This document shows, piece after piece, positions 44,800-54,634 of a stretch of DNA of 64,000 nt. The stretch covers positions 431,547 to 495,546 of the forward strand of contig NZ_KB900617.1 in assembly GCF_000379025.1 (NCBI RefSeq), written 5' to 3'. The position numbers were made by a program, and so were the translations under genes. The stretch's first letter is position 1, and each line of letters begins with the position of its first letter. The notes under the pieces are model-generated. The model did not search any database. It saw only the letters and a program-made list of their open reading frames with translations, and was not told where the DNA came from. Source of the DNA: Orenia marismortui DSM 5156. Lineage in GTDB: Bacteria; Bacillota; Halanaerobiia; Halobacteroidales; Halobacteroidaceae.

Positions 44800-46428
44800 T
44801 TATTTTAAATTCTGATTAACTTCTACCACATTATTGATTAAATTCAACTGTTCTTTAGATATTTTGGCCTGATCTTGAATTTTAAAATATAGATCTGTAT
44901 TGGCTTTTGTTACTTCCTTAATTATCTCACCCATCTCATTTACAGAGACTAGTGCTTCTTGACTTTGACTAGATACCTCTTCACTTGATGCAGATATTTG
45001 TTCAGTCAAGGAACTTAGCTGTTCACTAGCAACAGCTTGATCTTGAGCTGAATTAGTAACTCCCTCCATTCTAGTAGTGATGTCAGTAACTAAATCATTA
45101 ATCTCACTAAAAATATTAACTACATTATCTTCTTGATCACTAGACTTTGACATCATGGCTACAACTACCTTTACTACATCTTCTATTTCATCAGTCATCT
45201 TCTTAACCTCTTTATTTGCTTCCATACTCTCATTAGCCAAATCCTTAATTTCTTCTGCTACTACTGCAAAGCCTAGACCAGCCTCTCCCCTCCGGGTTCC
45301 ATTAGAACCCTCCGTAGTAAAACTTACCCTAGCTGCTTCAATAGCAGCATTTAAAGCCAATAGATTAGTCTGATCTGTTATCTGCATAATCTTATCTGAG
45401 AACTTATTAATCTTCGCTACACTAGTCTGCAATTCTCCCATAGCATCTGCTGCTCTATTAACAATTTCTGATCCTGATTTGATTCTTTGATTAGTAACTT
45501 TGATAGTATCATAAGTTTCTTTACCAGATAGTGAAATAAACTCAGCTTTTTCTGATAATTCTGTAATTCCAGTGGATATTTCTTTAATAGCTATAGCTAC
45601 TTCTTCTACAGCTTCTGAGATTTCATTATTTCCATCCATAAGATTTTGAATAACTTCATAACTTTCAGTCACTTTATCCTCTAATTCATCGGCAATATTT
45701 TTCATATCTTGAGCAGAATCATTAACTGCTTCTGACTTGTTAACAGCTTGATAGGTTTCAGATTTAATTTTACTAGTAACCTTATCAATACCTTTATTAA
45801 TTGTTAAGCCTAGAATAAAAGTAATCATCATACCTATTAAATTTATTATTATTATTTTCTTCCTATTTGCTTCTGATTCCTCAATAACATCATTAAGAGT
45901 TTTATATAATCTATTCCAATTATACTCTTTTAAATATTCATTAACTGTATTAATATTACCCTCTAATGTTCTTAGATCTTTTAAGAGAATATTTTTCATC
46001 ATTCCTTCACTATCTTTCATCTCTTTATTTATTTCTATAAAATCATTATTATAAGCCTTCAACATATTTAATGCTTTTAAGGTTTTTTCATCCTTTATAT
46101 ATTCTTTTAATTTATCTATACCTTTCCCTATTTCATCAAAACGTTCTTGATCTGTAAGCCCCTCAGAATCTGTAAAGGATATTCCTGCTTCTTCTCCATA
46201 AATTCTCTTAAGTTCTTTAGATAAGTGATGATCAATACTACTTGCAGTTTTAACAGCAGGAACAAACTTAAAATTCAACAATTCAACCTCTTTTTTCATC
46301 TGATTAGTATTGGAGACTACAAAAAAACCAACAACAAATATTATTAATAATAATGAGGTAAAACCTATTTTAAATTGTTTATTAATTGTTAATCTAGTAA
46401 TTTCTTTAAATGGTTTAAGCATTTTCAT
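44800..46428 (-). CDS. Methyl-accepting chemotaxis protein with an inserted signalling tip
   Basis: 542 residues. Membrane helices at about 20-38 and 190-210 enclose a four-helix-type sensor. There is no clear HAMP; a long coiled coil follows. The signalling tip reads QTNLLALNAAIEAAR, then VSFTTEGSNGTRR, then GEAGLGFAVVAEEI. Normal receptors have a single Ala (AARAGEAGRGF), so there is a net insertion of about 12 residues. ATG 46426-46428 is preferred (GGATGTG upstream); an ATG at 46443 has no ribosome site. The ligand is unknown; the neighbours suggest sugars. Confidence 0.9.
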   Translation of the reverse strand: MKMLKPFKEITRLTINKQFKIGFTSLLLIIFVVGFFVVSNTNQMKKEVELLNFKFVPAVKTASSIDHHLSKELKRIYGEEAGISFTDSEGLTDQERFDEIGKGIDKLKEYIKDEKTLKALNMLKAYNNDFIEINKEMKDSEGMMKNILLKDLRTLEGNINTVNEYLKEYNWNRLYKTLNDVIEESEANRKKIIIINLIGMMITFILGLTINKGIDKVTSKIKSETYQAVNKSEAVNDSAQDMKNIADELEDKVTESYEVIQNLMDGNNEISEAVEEVAIAIKEISTGITELSEKAEFISLSGKETYDTIKVTNQRIKSGSEIVNRAADAMGELQTSVAKINKFSDKIMQITDQTNLLALNAAIEAARVSFTTEGSNGTRRGEAGLGFAVVAEEIKDLANESMEANKEVKKMTDEIEDVVKVVVAMMSKSSDQEDNVVNIFSEINDLVTDITTRMEGVTNSAQDQAVASEQLSSLTEQISASSEEVSSQSQEALVSVNEMGEIIKEVTKANTDLYFKIQDQAKISKEQLNLINNVVEVNQNLK

Positions 46429-46702
46429 TAGTATCACATCCATTCTGATTGAGTTTTAAACTAATGCTGATTAGATTAAAACTATAATTACTCTTTAATC
46501 TAAAAATAAACCTATATAATACTTCTGAATATATCATATTAAAGACATTTAATTAAAAGATTTCAAAAATCTTAACTTCACCTCTTAAACAGATCAAATT
46601 TAAGATTTATAAAAACTTTCATCTCATCTAATAAGTTTGTAAACTTTTTTAAGATTACATACTAAAGTAATCGATCAATAGGTAGCTATTCACTATCTAA
46701 GA

Positions 46703-48190
46703 CTAATCAAACAAAGTAATAAAAGCCTCTATTATCTTGGGATCAAAAAATGTACCTGCTTTATCCTTTATTTCTTTTAATACAAATTCTTTAGAAATAT
46801 CATTCTGATAATCATAACAATTATAATGACTACCTAGTATATAAGCAGTCTTATAAGTCAAGGCATAATAAATATCTAAAACATGAGCAATACGAGATAA
46901 AAGAGGAATTCTTTCTCCCTTTAATCCTTCTGGATATCCACTACCATCCCAATTCTCATGATGATATAATATATATTCTGAAATTGAATTTAGATAAGTA
47001 AAATTTCTCGAAATATGATAACCTAGGATAGAATGTTCTTTCACTTTTCTTTGCTCTTTAGATGTCAATATTTCTTCTTTATTAGCTATATCTTCTGTTA
47101 AATTTAAAATTCCTATATCATAAAATTCAATTAATAAGGATAGCTTTTCTAAATCATTCTGGCATAAATTCAACTTACGCCCTAGTCTTACAGCCATATC
47201 TTTCATACTTTCTATATAAGAGATCCTTTGATAGTCGGTTTCAGACAACTTATTAATTAGAGCATTTAATAAAAAATTATCTGATGAGTTTTTAATTTGT
47301 GATTTATTTTCATACATTTTTTTACCTGCTACCTTAAATATATCTTCTATAGATTTTATCCCTTTTTCAAATTCATATTTAGTAGAAATCCCCAAAGATA
47401 TACTAGGGGGAATAGGTTTTAAATTTGACTTTTGGCATAGATCTTTAATTCTTCTGACAACATGATCTGCTCCTTTATCATCAGTTTGAGGTAGAATAAT
47501 ACAAAATTCATCACCACCCCAACGCACTACAATATCAGAGCTGCGAGTCGATTTATTTAATATATCTGCTACCTCTATTAATAATTTATCACCCATTTGA
47601 TGTCCAAAGATATCATTTGTCATTTTTAAACCATTTATATCCCCCATTATTAGGCTCAGGGGATAATTACTTTCTACATCTAATTTTTTGATAGTTTCTT
47701 CATAATAATTACGATTATAAAGACCAGTTGTTGTATCATGAAAGGTAAGATAGTTTATTTCTTCTTGAACTTGCTTTTTTTGGGTTATATCATGAATTAT
47801 TGAATATAATAGTTTCTTACTTTTAGTCTTTATAAGACTAGCATAAACCTCTACATCTCTTATATCTCCATTAGCCAATCTATGTTTAAAATAAAAATGA
47901 TTTTTTTCTTCATCCTCTACCTTTCTTATTTTTGCCAATAATTTTTGGAAGGATAAAGTATTTATATCCGTTAAATTTTTCTTTAAAATTTCTCTTTTAC
48001 TATAGCCATAATAAGATAGTGCAGCAGAATTAACATCTATAATATCACCATTTTTAGGATCAGCTAAAATAATAACTGAATAATTATCTTCAAATATATT
48101 TTTATAATAACTTAGATAATTTCGATTTTGATTTATCTGAAATATAGTATAAATCAGAAAAATAACCAGTAGTAATATAACTAATGACAT
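46703..48190 (-). CDS. Membrane PAS-GGDEF-HD domain signalling protein
   Basis: 495 residues from ATG 48188-48190 (AAAAGGAG six bases upstream); the frame extends to 48220 without a ribosome site. One membrane helix (about 3-20), PAS domain (about 30-140, VNSAALSYYGYSKREIL), GGDEF domain (145-310) with intact WGGDEFCIIL, so a likely diguanylate cyclase, and a C-terminal HD-GYP-like domain. The HD-GYP has GSGYPEGLKGERIP and HHENWDGSGYP but YDIG where HDIGK is expected, losing the metal-binding His, so the phosphodiesterase is probably inactive. Preceded by a tandem RNA-like repeat. Confidence 0.92.
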   Translation of the reverse strand: MSLVILLLVIFLIYTIFQINQNRNYLSYYKNIFEDNYSVIILADPKNGDIIDVNSAALSYYGYSKREILKKNLTDINTLSFQKLLAKIRKVEDEEKNHFYFKHRLANGDIRDVEVYASLIKTKSKKLLYSIIHDITQKKQVQEEINYLTFHDTTTGLYNRNYYEETIKKLDVESNYPLSLIMGDINGLKMTNDIFGHQMGDKLLIEVADILNKSTRSSDIVVRWGGDEFCIILPQTDDKGADHVVRRIKDLCQKSNLKPIPPSISLGISTKYEFEKGIKSIEDIFKVAGKKMYENKSQIKNSSDNFLLNALINKLSETDYQRISYIESMKDMAVRLGRKLNLCQNDLEKLSLLIEFYDIGILNLTEDIANKEEILTSKEQRKVKEHSILGYHISRNFTYLNSISEYILYHHENWDGSGYPEGLKGERIPLLSRIAHVLDIYYALTYKTAYILGSHYNCYDYQNDISKEFVLKEIKDKAGTFFDPKIIEAFITLFD

Positions 48191-48334
48191 ATTTTTCTCC
48201 TTTTTATTATTTATTTTCATCTATATAACTTTAAAAATATGAAAACTATATTTATAAAATATTTATTTTGAAAAATCTAAAACCTAAAATTTAATCAATT
48301 ATTTACGACTTAATAATTAGAGAAAATAGGGTAA

Positions 48335-48635
48335 GAAAGGAGGCACAATGCTCCTCTCTCTTTATATTTATGGGTATTTAATTGAAGAAAACTTAGTTGT
48401 TAATTTATTATCTATATTAACAATCTCATTCCCATAAATCCTTAGTAGTTGAGAAAGGAGTTATGATGCTCCTTCCTCTTTAGATTTATAGGTTTTAATT
48501 GAAGATAGCTTAGTTATTAATTTATTATCTATATTAACAATCTCATTCCCATAAATTATCAGTAGTTGAGAAAGGAGTTATGACACTCCTCTCTCTTTAT
48601 ATTTATAGGGATTTAATTGAAGGCTACTTAGTTAA
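48335..48635 (-). repeat. Tandem 117-118-bp repeat (2.6 units), candidate structured RNA
   Basis: Units start at 48335, 48453 and 48570. On the minus strand each full unit contains TTTATGGG..CC(C/T)ATAAA enclosing TTGTTAAT..ATTAA(C/T)AA, followed by an AGGAG..CTCCT hairpin. The unit-2 changes are C to T on the minus strand in both stems, turning G-C into G-U pairs and so keeping the fold; on the plus strand they would be A-C mismatches. This favours a minus-strand RNA upstream of the GGDEF gene. The rest of the 790-bp gap (48191-49010) shows no gene. Confidence 0.6.
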
Positions 48636-48742
48636 TGTTTCTATAGATCAATCAAATAAAAATAAATTAATAAAATAGTCCACATAATATTAATAGCAAA
48701 ATAGAATATTTCTTTTATTAACTATGCAAATATTTTAATTTG

Positions 48743-48772
48743 TAAGAGAAAGAGGTTAACCTCTTTCTCTTA
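48743..48772 (-). terminator. 30-bp perfect palindrome, probable terminator of the GH16-CBM gene
   Basis: Arms 48743-48757 and 48758-48772 are exact complements (TAAGAGAAAGAGGTT), about 240 bp past the GH16 stop, before the tandem RNA repeats. Confidence 0.6.
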
Positions 48773-49010
48773 TCTATTTTAAAGGGAAAACAACAATTTA
48801 AGAAATCTTTATATCTTCAGTGAAAGTATATAAAAATTCTAACTCATCTTTTTATTTGAAAACTACTTCAATACAATTATCACTCTCTAATAGAATATAT
48901 TGTAAACCTTTGTTTTTCTTCTAATCATCAAACTTATATCTGAAAATATAGACCAAAAAAAGTTAGTTATCCAATCTTCCTAATATATACTAATATATAA
49001 GTTAAACTGA

Positions 49011-51788
49011 TTAATTGATCTGTTCAATACTTACATCATCAATATAAATTGTAGTTGCTACTCCATCTTTAGTTTTTCCTAAACTAAATACTAACTTTGG
49101 ATTATCATCTCTACTCATTGATACATCAAAACTATACTCTTTCATCTCACTACTAAGAGTGGAATTAGTTTCACCATATATAGTCCATGATCCTCCATCT
49201 TCTTGTACCATTACTATTATATCTCTATCTTCTTCTGCTCTTGCTTTGAAAGAAATTTTGTAATTTCCTTTGCTCAATTTTAAATTTTGTGCAAATTGAA
49301 TTGCCCAACTTTGACCTCCAAGAGCAGCCACATCAATCTTAAATTCACCATTTTCTGCACCATATTCATTAACTGCCCCACCTTCACCAGTCCATACATA
49401 CCAGTTACCTGGAGCACCTAACTTGTCTTGAATTTCTTGATCAAAATTACCATTAGCAATTACACCTTCTTCAGCAGAGACAGCATTAGGGTTTTCTGAG
49501 CTATGATCTCCCCAATTCTTCTCATATTCACTATCCCATACCTCTTGACCATCAATTGATTCTGGATTTTGATCTTCATAAATTTTAATATAATCTATCT
49601 CCATAGTCTGTGGGAAAGTTGTTGTTTCATCAGGATTTCCTGGCCATGTTCCACCTACAGCAATATTTAAGATCAAGTAGAATGGGTGATCAAATACCCA
49701 AGTACTACCTACTTCGGCCTTATTTGCAACATGGAATAATTCTCCATCAAGATACCATTCAATCTCATCTTCATCCCACTCTATAGTAAAGTTATGGAAA
49801 GCTTCAGAAAACTTGCTTCCATCTTCTAATCTGTATCCACTACCTTCACTACCATGTCCAGTTCCACCAGGTCCTGGTCCATGAATTGTTCCATGAGTAG
49901 CAGAGTCTCCATCTCCTCCACCAACCATTTCCATAATATCTATCTCACCAGATCTTGGCCAACCTACTTCAGCAATATCATCACCTAACATCCAGATTGC
50001 AGGCCAGATACCTTGACCTTCTGGAAGTTTAGCTCTTACTTCAATCTTTCCATATTCTTGATTGAAATTACCTGCTGTAATCATTCTAGTTGAAGTATAG
50101 TTATAGCTTCCATATCTATCTCTTCTTTTTTCCTCTTTAGCAGTAATCACTAACTTACCATCTGATATCTCTACATTTTCACCATCAGTATAATACTCTA
50201 ATTCATTATTACCCCAGCCTGGGATACCATTGGCATGACCATTTCCTACCTCAAATTCCCAGTCAGATAAGTCTGCCTTAGAATCAAAGCTATACTCTTT
50301 AACAAGCTTCCAATCCTCTAGCTTATCTTCCTCTGCTTCAGTTAATGTGCCCTCTTCAACCAACTCTACTTCTCCTGTCTTAACTAAAAGAACATCATCG
50401 ATATAATAAGTACCAGGATTTAGTAACCAAAACTCAAAGCGAGCATTAGCATTAGTATCTTTCTCCATCACAAAACTTGCTTCATAAGTACGCCATTCAG
50501 TTGTTAATCTATTGTTGGTTTGAACATATGATGCCCAAGCTGCATCTCCTACTCCACCAACTTTCATAGTTAAGTCTATTTTAGACTTAGCTTTAGCCTT
50601 AAATTGAACTTTGTACTTACTTCCTCTAGTTAAAGTAAGTGGACCTTGTAATAGTTGAACAGAATAACCTGCATCATTTCTATTAACATCAATCTTAGCA
50701 GCTCCATTAACTATAGTAGCACTTCCTGAACCACCACTACCTTGATAATAAGACCAGCTTCCCTCTGAATCTAGACTTCCTGATGGAAGATCTCCAGTAC
50801 CATCAGCTGGTTTTTTATCTGATAAAGGCAGATCAAAAGTACCATTACCTAAAATACTATCGGCAGGATCAATAGGTGCATTATCTTCTGTACTTAAACC
50901 TTCTGATTCACCCTCACCTTTAGCCACTTCAACCATAACTACATCATCAAAATAAACTGTACCTTTTGTTCCATTAGACGTCTTTCCTAATTCAAAAGCA
51001 ATCTTAGCTAGATTTGAAGTTACACCTTCAGCAGTAAATTCATAACTATAGCTCTTTCTATCTGTTGTTAGATCAATAATCTCTTTACTGTATTCTCTTC
51101 CACCTTGGACATCTTCTAGAACCTTTACATTCATATCTCTAGCAACATCTGCCCAAGCATTAAAAGTTACCTTATAAGTTGAACCTTCTACTAACTCTAA
51201 ACCAGTTTGGAATAATTGTAAGTTCCAAAATTCCTCACCTACATTACTAATATCAAACTCTAAAACACCGTTATTTATATTATAGTTTGCTTTAGCAGGT
51301 CTCCAATTCTCATACTCTGTAATATTAAATACCTGCCAGGCAGCTTTAGCATTAAATTTAGCAGAATCTCTACTAGGATCTGCAGCAAATCCAAGCTTAT
51401 TTATATCAAAGCTACTATTTTTAATCATGTTAGGTACTATAGCAAAATCTTCTGCACCTAAAGTAACTATCTGGTTTAAATCTCCAGCATTAATTACTAC
51501 CCCATCAATATTTTTAGTTCCATACTTTTCATTACTTACTTTTAAAGTGTAATTACCCTGTTCTAGTCCAAACTCCACTGCAGAACCTGTTTTTGGACCA
51601 GCAACTTTAGCTCCATCTTTAAGTACTTCTACAGTAGCCTCTACAGCATCTTGATTTTCATCTTGAAATGCAATTCTTAAATAAGGCTTTCTTGAAACCT
51701 TATCATCTTGGCATCCTGCAAAGACCATTACTCCTATTAATAAAAATGTTAATACAATAAATCGATTTCTAGAAAATGATTTTTTCAT
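49011..51788 (-). CDS. GH16 beta-glucanase lipoprotein with three carbohydrate-binding modules
   Basis: 925 residues from ATG 51786-51788 (AAGGAGGAG four bases upstream). Lipobox VFAGC (about 19-23), an Ig-like domain (38-110), CBM4/9-type modules at about 125-290 and 305-470, a GH16 domain (about 490-745) with GEIDIMEM, where the two Glu are nucleophile and acid/base (about residue 615), and a third CBM (775-925). GH16 enzymes with this motif cut beta-1,3 or mixed-linked glucans (laminarinase/lichenase). Surface-anchored endo-enzyme of the beta-glucan locus. Confidence 0.93.
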   Translation of the reverse strand: MKKSFSRNRFIVLTFLLIGVMVFAGCQDDKVSRKPYLRIAFQDENQDAVEATVEVLKDGAKVAGPKTGSAVEFGLEQGNYTLKVSNEKYGTKNIDGVVINAGDLNQIVTLGAEDFAIVPNMIKNSSFDINKLGFAADPSRDSAKFNAKAAWQVFNITEYENWRPAKANYNINNGVLEFDISNVGEEFWNLQLFQTGLELVEGSTYKVTFNAWADVARDMNVKVLEDVQGGREYSKEIIDLTTDRKSYSYEFTAEGVTSNLAKIAFELGKTSNGTKGTVYFDDVVMVEVAKGEGESEGLSTEDNAPIDPADSILGNGTFDLPLSDKKPADGTGDLPSGSLDSEGSWSYYQGSGGSGSATIVNGAAKIDVNRNDAGYSVQLLQGPLTLTRGSKYKVQFKAKAKSKIDLTMKVGGVGDAAWASYVQTNNRLTTEWRTYEASFVMEKDTNANARFEFWLLNPGTYYIDDVLLVKTGEVELVEEGTLTEAEEDKLEDWKLVKEYSFDSKADLSDWEFEVGNGHANGIPGWGNNELEYYTDGENVEISDGKLVITAKEEKRRDRYGSYNYTSTRMITAGNFNQEYGKIEVRAKLPEGQGIWPAIWMLGDDIAEVGWPRSGEIDIMEMVGGGDGDSATHGTIHGPGPGGTGHGSEGSGYRLEDGSKFSEAFHNFTIEWDEDEIEWYLDGELFHVANKAEVGSTWVFDHPFYLILNIAVGGTWPGNPDETTTFPQTMEIDYIKIYEDQNPESIDGQEVWDSEYEKNWGDHSSENPNAVSAEEGVIANGNFDQEIQDKLGAPGNWYVWTGEGGAVNEYGAENGEFKIDVAALGGQSWAIQFAQNLKLSKGNYKISFKARAEEDRDIIVMVQEDGGSWTIYGETNSTLSSEMKEYSFDVSMSRDDNPKLVFSLGKTKDGVATTIYIDDVSIEQIN

Positions 51789-51895
51789 TTTTCTCCTCCT
51801 TATAATATTTAATATATATATCATCAGGAGTTGATTATAAAGAGAATTTATAAACTCTTTTTCTTATATTCTTATAAATCCTTAATAATCTATTA

Positions 51896-53269
51896 CTAAT
51901 ACAATAAAGTCTGAATAGAATGAGCTGGGATCACTAATTCTACAACCTTCTCTCCATCCTTTAATGCAAATACTTCTTCTTTATCACTTTCATTCATTAC
52001 TACAACGGCTATACTTCCATCGGTATTTTCAAAAGCAGTAATATTTAATTCTTCTAAATCAGACTTCCATTCAATCCTTTTTGCACCTGGAAGGATATAT
52101 TTACTGAAATGCCCCATATAGTAATAAGGTGTATTATAATATAGAATATCTTTCTCTCTATCTGCCATAATAGGTGCATCACAAAGATTCCCTACATGAT
52201 TTGGTCCACCTTCTTCATTTAAGTACATATTCCAATCACACCAAGCTACAGTCCAATGATTTAGATCAGCAATAATATGGCGAGCATACTTCTCACCAGT
52301 CCACCATTCACCAATTAAATTATCAGTATCGATATTATAATAAGGATTACATCCTTCAGTAAATACTAGATTGGTATTATAAGTCTCATAGGTATAATCT
52401 AATACACCATTATCTACTGTAGATTTGCTGTCTTCAGGACCATACCAGTGAAATCCTACTCCCCAAACCCATTTAGCAGCTTCAGGGTCAGACATAATAG
52501 TATCCACTCTTGACTTCATAATATCTTTATTATGATCCCAGACCATAATCTTCACATCTTCTAGACCCTCTTCTTTCAAGGTTGGTCCTAAAATCTTAAC
52601 AAAGTCTCTTTCTTGCTCATCAGTATAAATACAATTATCCCAAGGAGTTGTAGCCATTGGTTCATTCTGAATTGTTACTCCCCAAATATCTATACCTTCT
52701 TTTTTATACTCTTTAATATACTTAGCAAAATATTTAGCCCATACTTCTTTATATTCATCTTTTAGGCTACCACCATTATTCATTCTCTCATTAGTCTTCA
52801 TCCAAGCAGGAGGACTCCAGGGAGAAGCAAATAATTTGAAGTTTTCTCCTTTAGTCTTCAAAGCATCTTTAATCAAAGGAAGCAAAGACTTTCTATCTCT
52901 TTCAATTGTAAAATCTTTCAACTCTACATCACCAGGGGTCTCAGTATAAGCATAGTTCCCTAAGGAGAAGTCACAACTGTTGATATGAGTTCTACAAAAT
53001 GTATAATTAATTCCCTCATCTGGATCAAAATAAGCATCTATGGCTTCTTGTCGTTTTTCAGGACTTAATTGATCAAGAGTTGAAGAAGCTGCTTCTGTAA
53101 AGGCTCCTCCAAAACCAATAATCTCTTGGAATTTCTTATTTCTATTAATCTCTACAGTAGGGATTTTTTTAGTATAGTCTTGTTGAAAGGATAAAGCTTC
53201 CTTTTCTGTTAATCTATCATCTGTATCTTTTGCTGTTTGAATTACTGTAATTTTATCTAGCTTCATCAT
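51896..53269 (-). CDS. GH30-family beta-glucanase (cytoplasmic)
   Basis: 457 residues, no signal peptide. GFGGAFTEAA (about 52-61) is the GH30 start; acid/base Glu in GVTIQNEP (about 203) and nucleophile Glu in LVFTEGCNP (about 303), plus FHWYG. The subfamily is uncertain (GH30_1/3: glucosylceramidase-like or beta-1,6-glucanase). With GH16 neighbours, a beta-1,6-branch or oligosaccharide cleaver is likely. The next upstream gene is 131 bp away on the same strand. Start follows AAAGGAG. Confidence 0.9.
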   Translation of the reverse strand: MMKLDKITVIQTAKDTDDRLTEKEALSFQQDYTKKIPTVEINRNKKFQEIIGFGGAFTEAASSTLDQLSPEKRQEAIDAYFDPDEGINYTFCRTHINSCDFSLGNYAYTETPGDVELKDFTIERDRKSLLPLIKDALKTKGENFKLFASPWSPPAWMKTNERMNNGGSLKDEYKEVWAKYFAKYIKEYKKEGIDIWGVTIQNEPMATTPWDNCIYTDEQERDFVKILGPTLKEEGLEDVKIMVWDHNKDIMKSRVDTIMSDPEAAKWVWGVGFHWYGPEDSKSTVDNGVLDYTYETYNTNLVFTEGCNPYYNIDTDNLIGEWWTGEKYARHIIADLNHWTVAWCDWNMYLNEEGGPNHVGNLCDAPIMADREKDILYYNTPYYYMGHFSKYILPGAKRIEWKSDLEELNITAFENTDGSIAVVVMNESDKEEVFALKDGEKVVELVIPAHSIQTLLY

Positions 53270-53400
53270 TATACACTCCTTTACTTTTTATTAAGTTAGA
53301 GTTAGGATTAATAGCTGAACATTAATCACCTTAAACCTTAGTAATCAAGTTATTCCAACTTATATTATCTAAATATAATATAATCAACCTTAAAAATATA

Positions 53401-54525
53401 TTATTGATATACTCTTACCCAATCAATATACATCTTCTGTGGAAAATTTGTTGTAGAATCAGGATAACCTGGCCACTCTCCACCTACTGCCACATTTAAA
53501 AGTATATAAAATGGTGCTTCAAATTCATCAAACATAGGATCACTCATATCTTGTCTATGGTATTCAACACCATCTAATTTCCAGATAATTAAATCAGAAC
53601 TCCACTCTACTTCATAGACATGGTAATCATTAGATAAATATTCTGACAGAGCCTTAGACCCACCTATATATTGCCATTCATTTAATTGATTGGCAAAATG
53701 AACCGTTCCATGGACTGTCTGCTCTTTAGAATTATTACCTCCTATTTTTTCCATGATATCGATTTCACCACAGTAAGGCCAATCAACTGTTCCACCAGTT
53801 TCACTAATATTTGTACCAAGCATCCAAAATGCTGGCCAAATCCCTTGCCCTTTTGGAACTTTAATTCTGGCAGCTATCTTTCCATACTTATATTCTACTT
53901 TCTCATTAGTGATCACTCTTGCTGAGGTAAAATTACCTCTATCAAGACCATTACCATTATACTTTGCTTCAATTACAAGTACACCATCACTATTATCTTC
54001 CTGCATTTGGATATAAGAGTTTTCAGAACTATCAGTATAAGCCTGCCATTCCTTATTGAATTTGTATGTTGTTTCTACCGGAAGTACTTGCCGAGTCCAG
54101 TTAGAGGAGTCTAATGTTGGAGAATCAAATTCATCTCTCCAATCAAGAACCCAACCAGCACCAGGCTTCCAATTATCCGGTGGAATCGATATTTGTGAAA
54201 AGCTTATGTCTATCCTTTCGTTACTACCATTAATTAAAATATCTCTAATTTTAGTATGAGATTTATTATATATCTTTATAGTATAATTCCCATTACTTAA
54301 TCTGAATTGAACTAAATCTCCTTCATCACTAGTAATCATTTCTCCCTCTTTATAAACCTCTACTTGGAAAGTAGAATCTAAACTATGCTCAATATTAATA
54401 GTCAAGGTATATTGTTGATCAATATTACCTCCTCCACCACTAGTTTCTTCAGTACAACCACTTAAAATCATAATTATCCAAATTAAAAGTAATATAAAAA
54501 ATGATTTCCCCTTAATCTTAAGCAT
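53401..54525 (-). CDS. GH16 beta-1,3-glucanase lipoprotein
   Basis: 374 residues. Lipobox ILSGC (about 19-23), an Ig-like domain (35-115), then a single GH16 domain (125-374) with GQGIWPAFWMLG and GEIDIMEKIG containing both catalytic Glu. No carbohydrate-binding module, unlike the GH16 at 49011. A laminarinase-type endo-enzyme at the cell surface is the best prediction. Start has AGGAG upstream. Confidence 0.92.
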   Translation of the reverse strand: MLKIKGKSFFILLLIWIIMILSGCTEETSGGGGNIDQQYTLTINIEHSLDSTFQVEVYKEGEMITSDEGDLVQFRLSNGNYTIKIYNKSHTKIRDILINGSNERIDISFSQISIPPDNWKPGAGWVLDWRDEFDSPTLDSSNWTRQVLPVETTYKFNKEWQAYTDSSENSYIQMQEDNSDGVLVIEAKYNGNGLDRGNFTSARVITNEKVEYKYGKIAARIKVPKGQGIWPAFWMLGTNISETGGTVDWPYCGEIDIMEKIGGNNSKEQTVHGTVHFANQLNEWQYIGGSKALSEYLSNDYHVYEVEWSSDLIIWKLDGVEYHRQDMSDPMFDEFEAPFYILLNVAVGGEWPGYPDSTTNFPQKMYIDWVRVYQ

Positions 54526-54578
54526 ATTATTATCTCCTAGTCTATAGGTTTTAAGTTCCTATTTTAGCTAATTAAGTT

Positions 54579-54622
54579 AACCATCAATCGCAGACACCTC
54601 AGCATCCACGATTTTGATGGTT
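54579..54622 (-). terminator. Hairpin after the glycan-binding lipoprotein gene
   Basis: AACCATCAATCG can pair with CGATTTTGATGGTT (18-base loop). It lies 13 bp past the stop. There is no T-run, so its role is uncertain. Confidence 0.35.
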
Positions 54623-54634
54623 TTGAAACTATTA

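Noticed and set aside
48335-48635. CRISPR array
   Set aside because: Units are 117-118 bp, nearly identical throughout, with no short repeat and unique spacer pattern, and no cas genes nearby.
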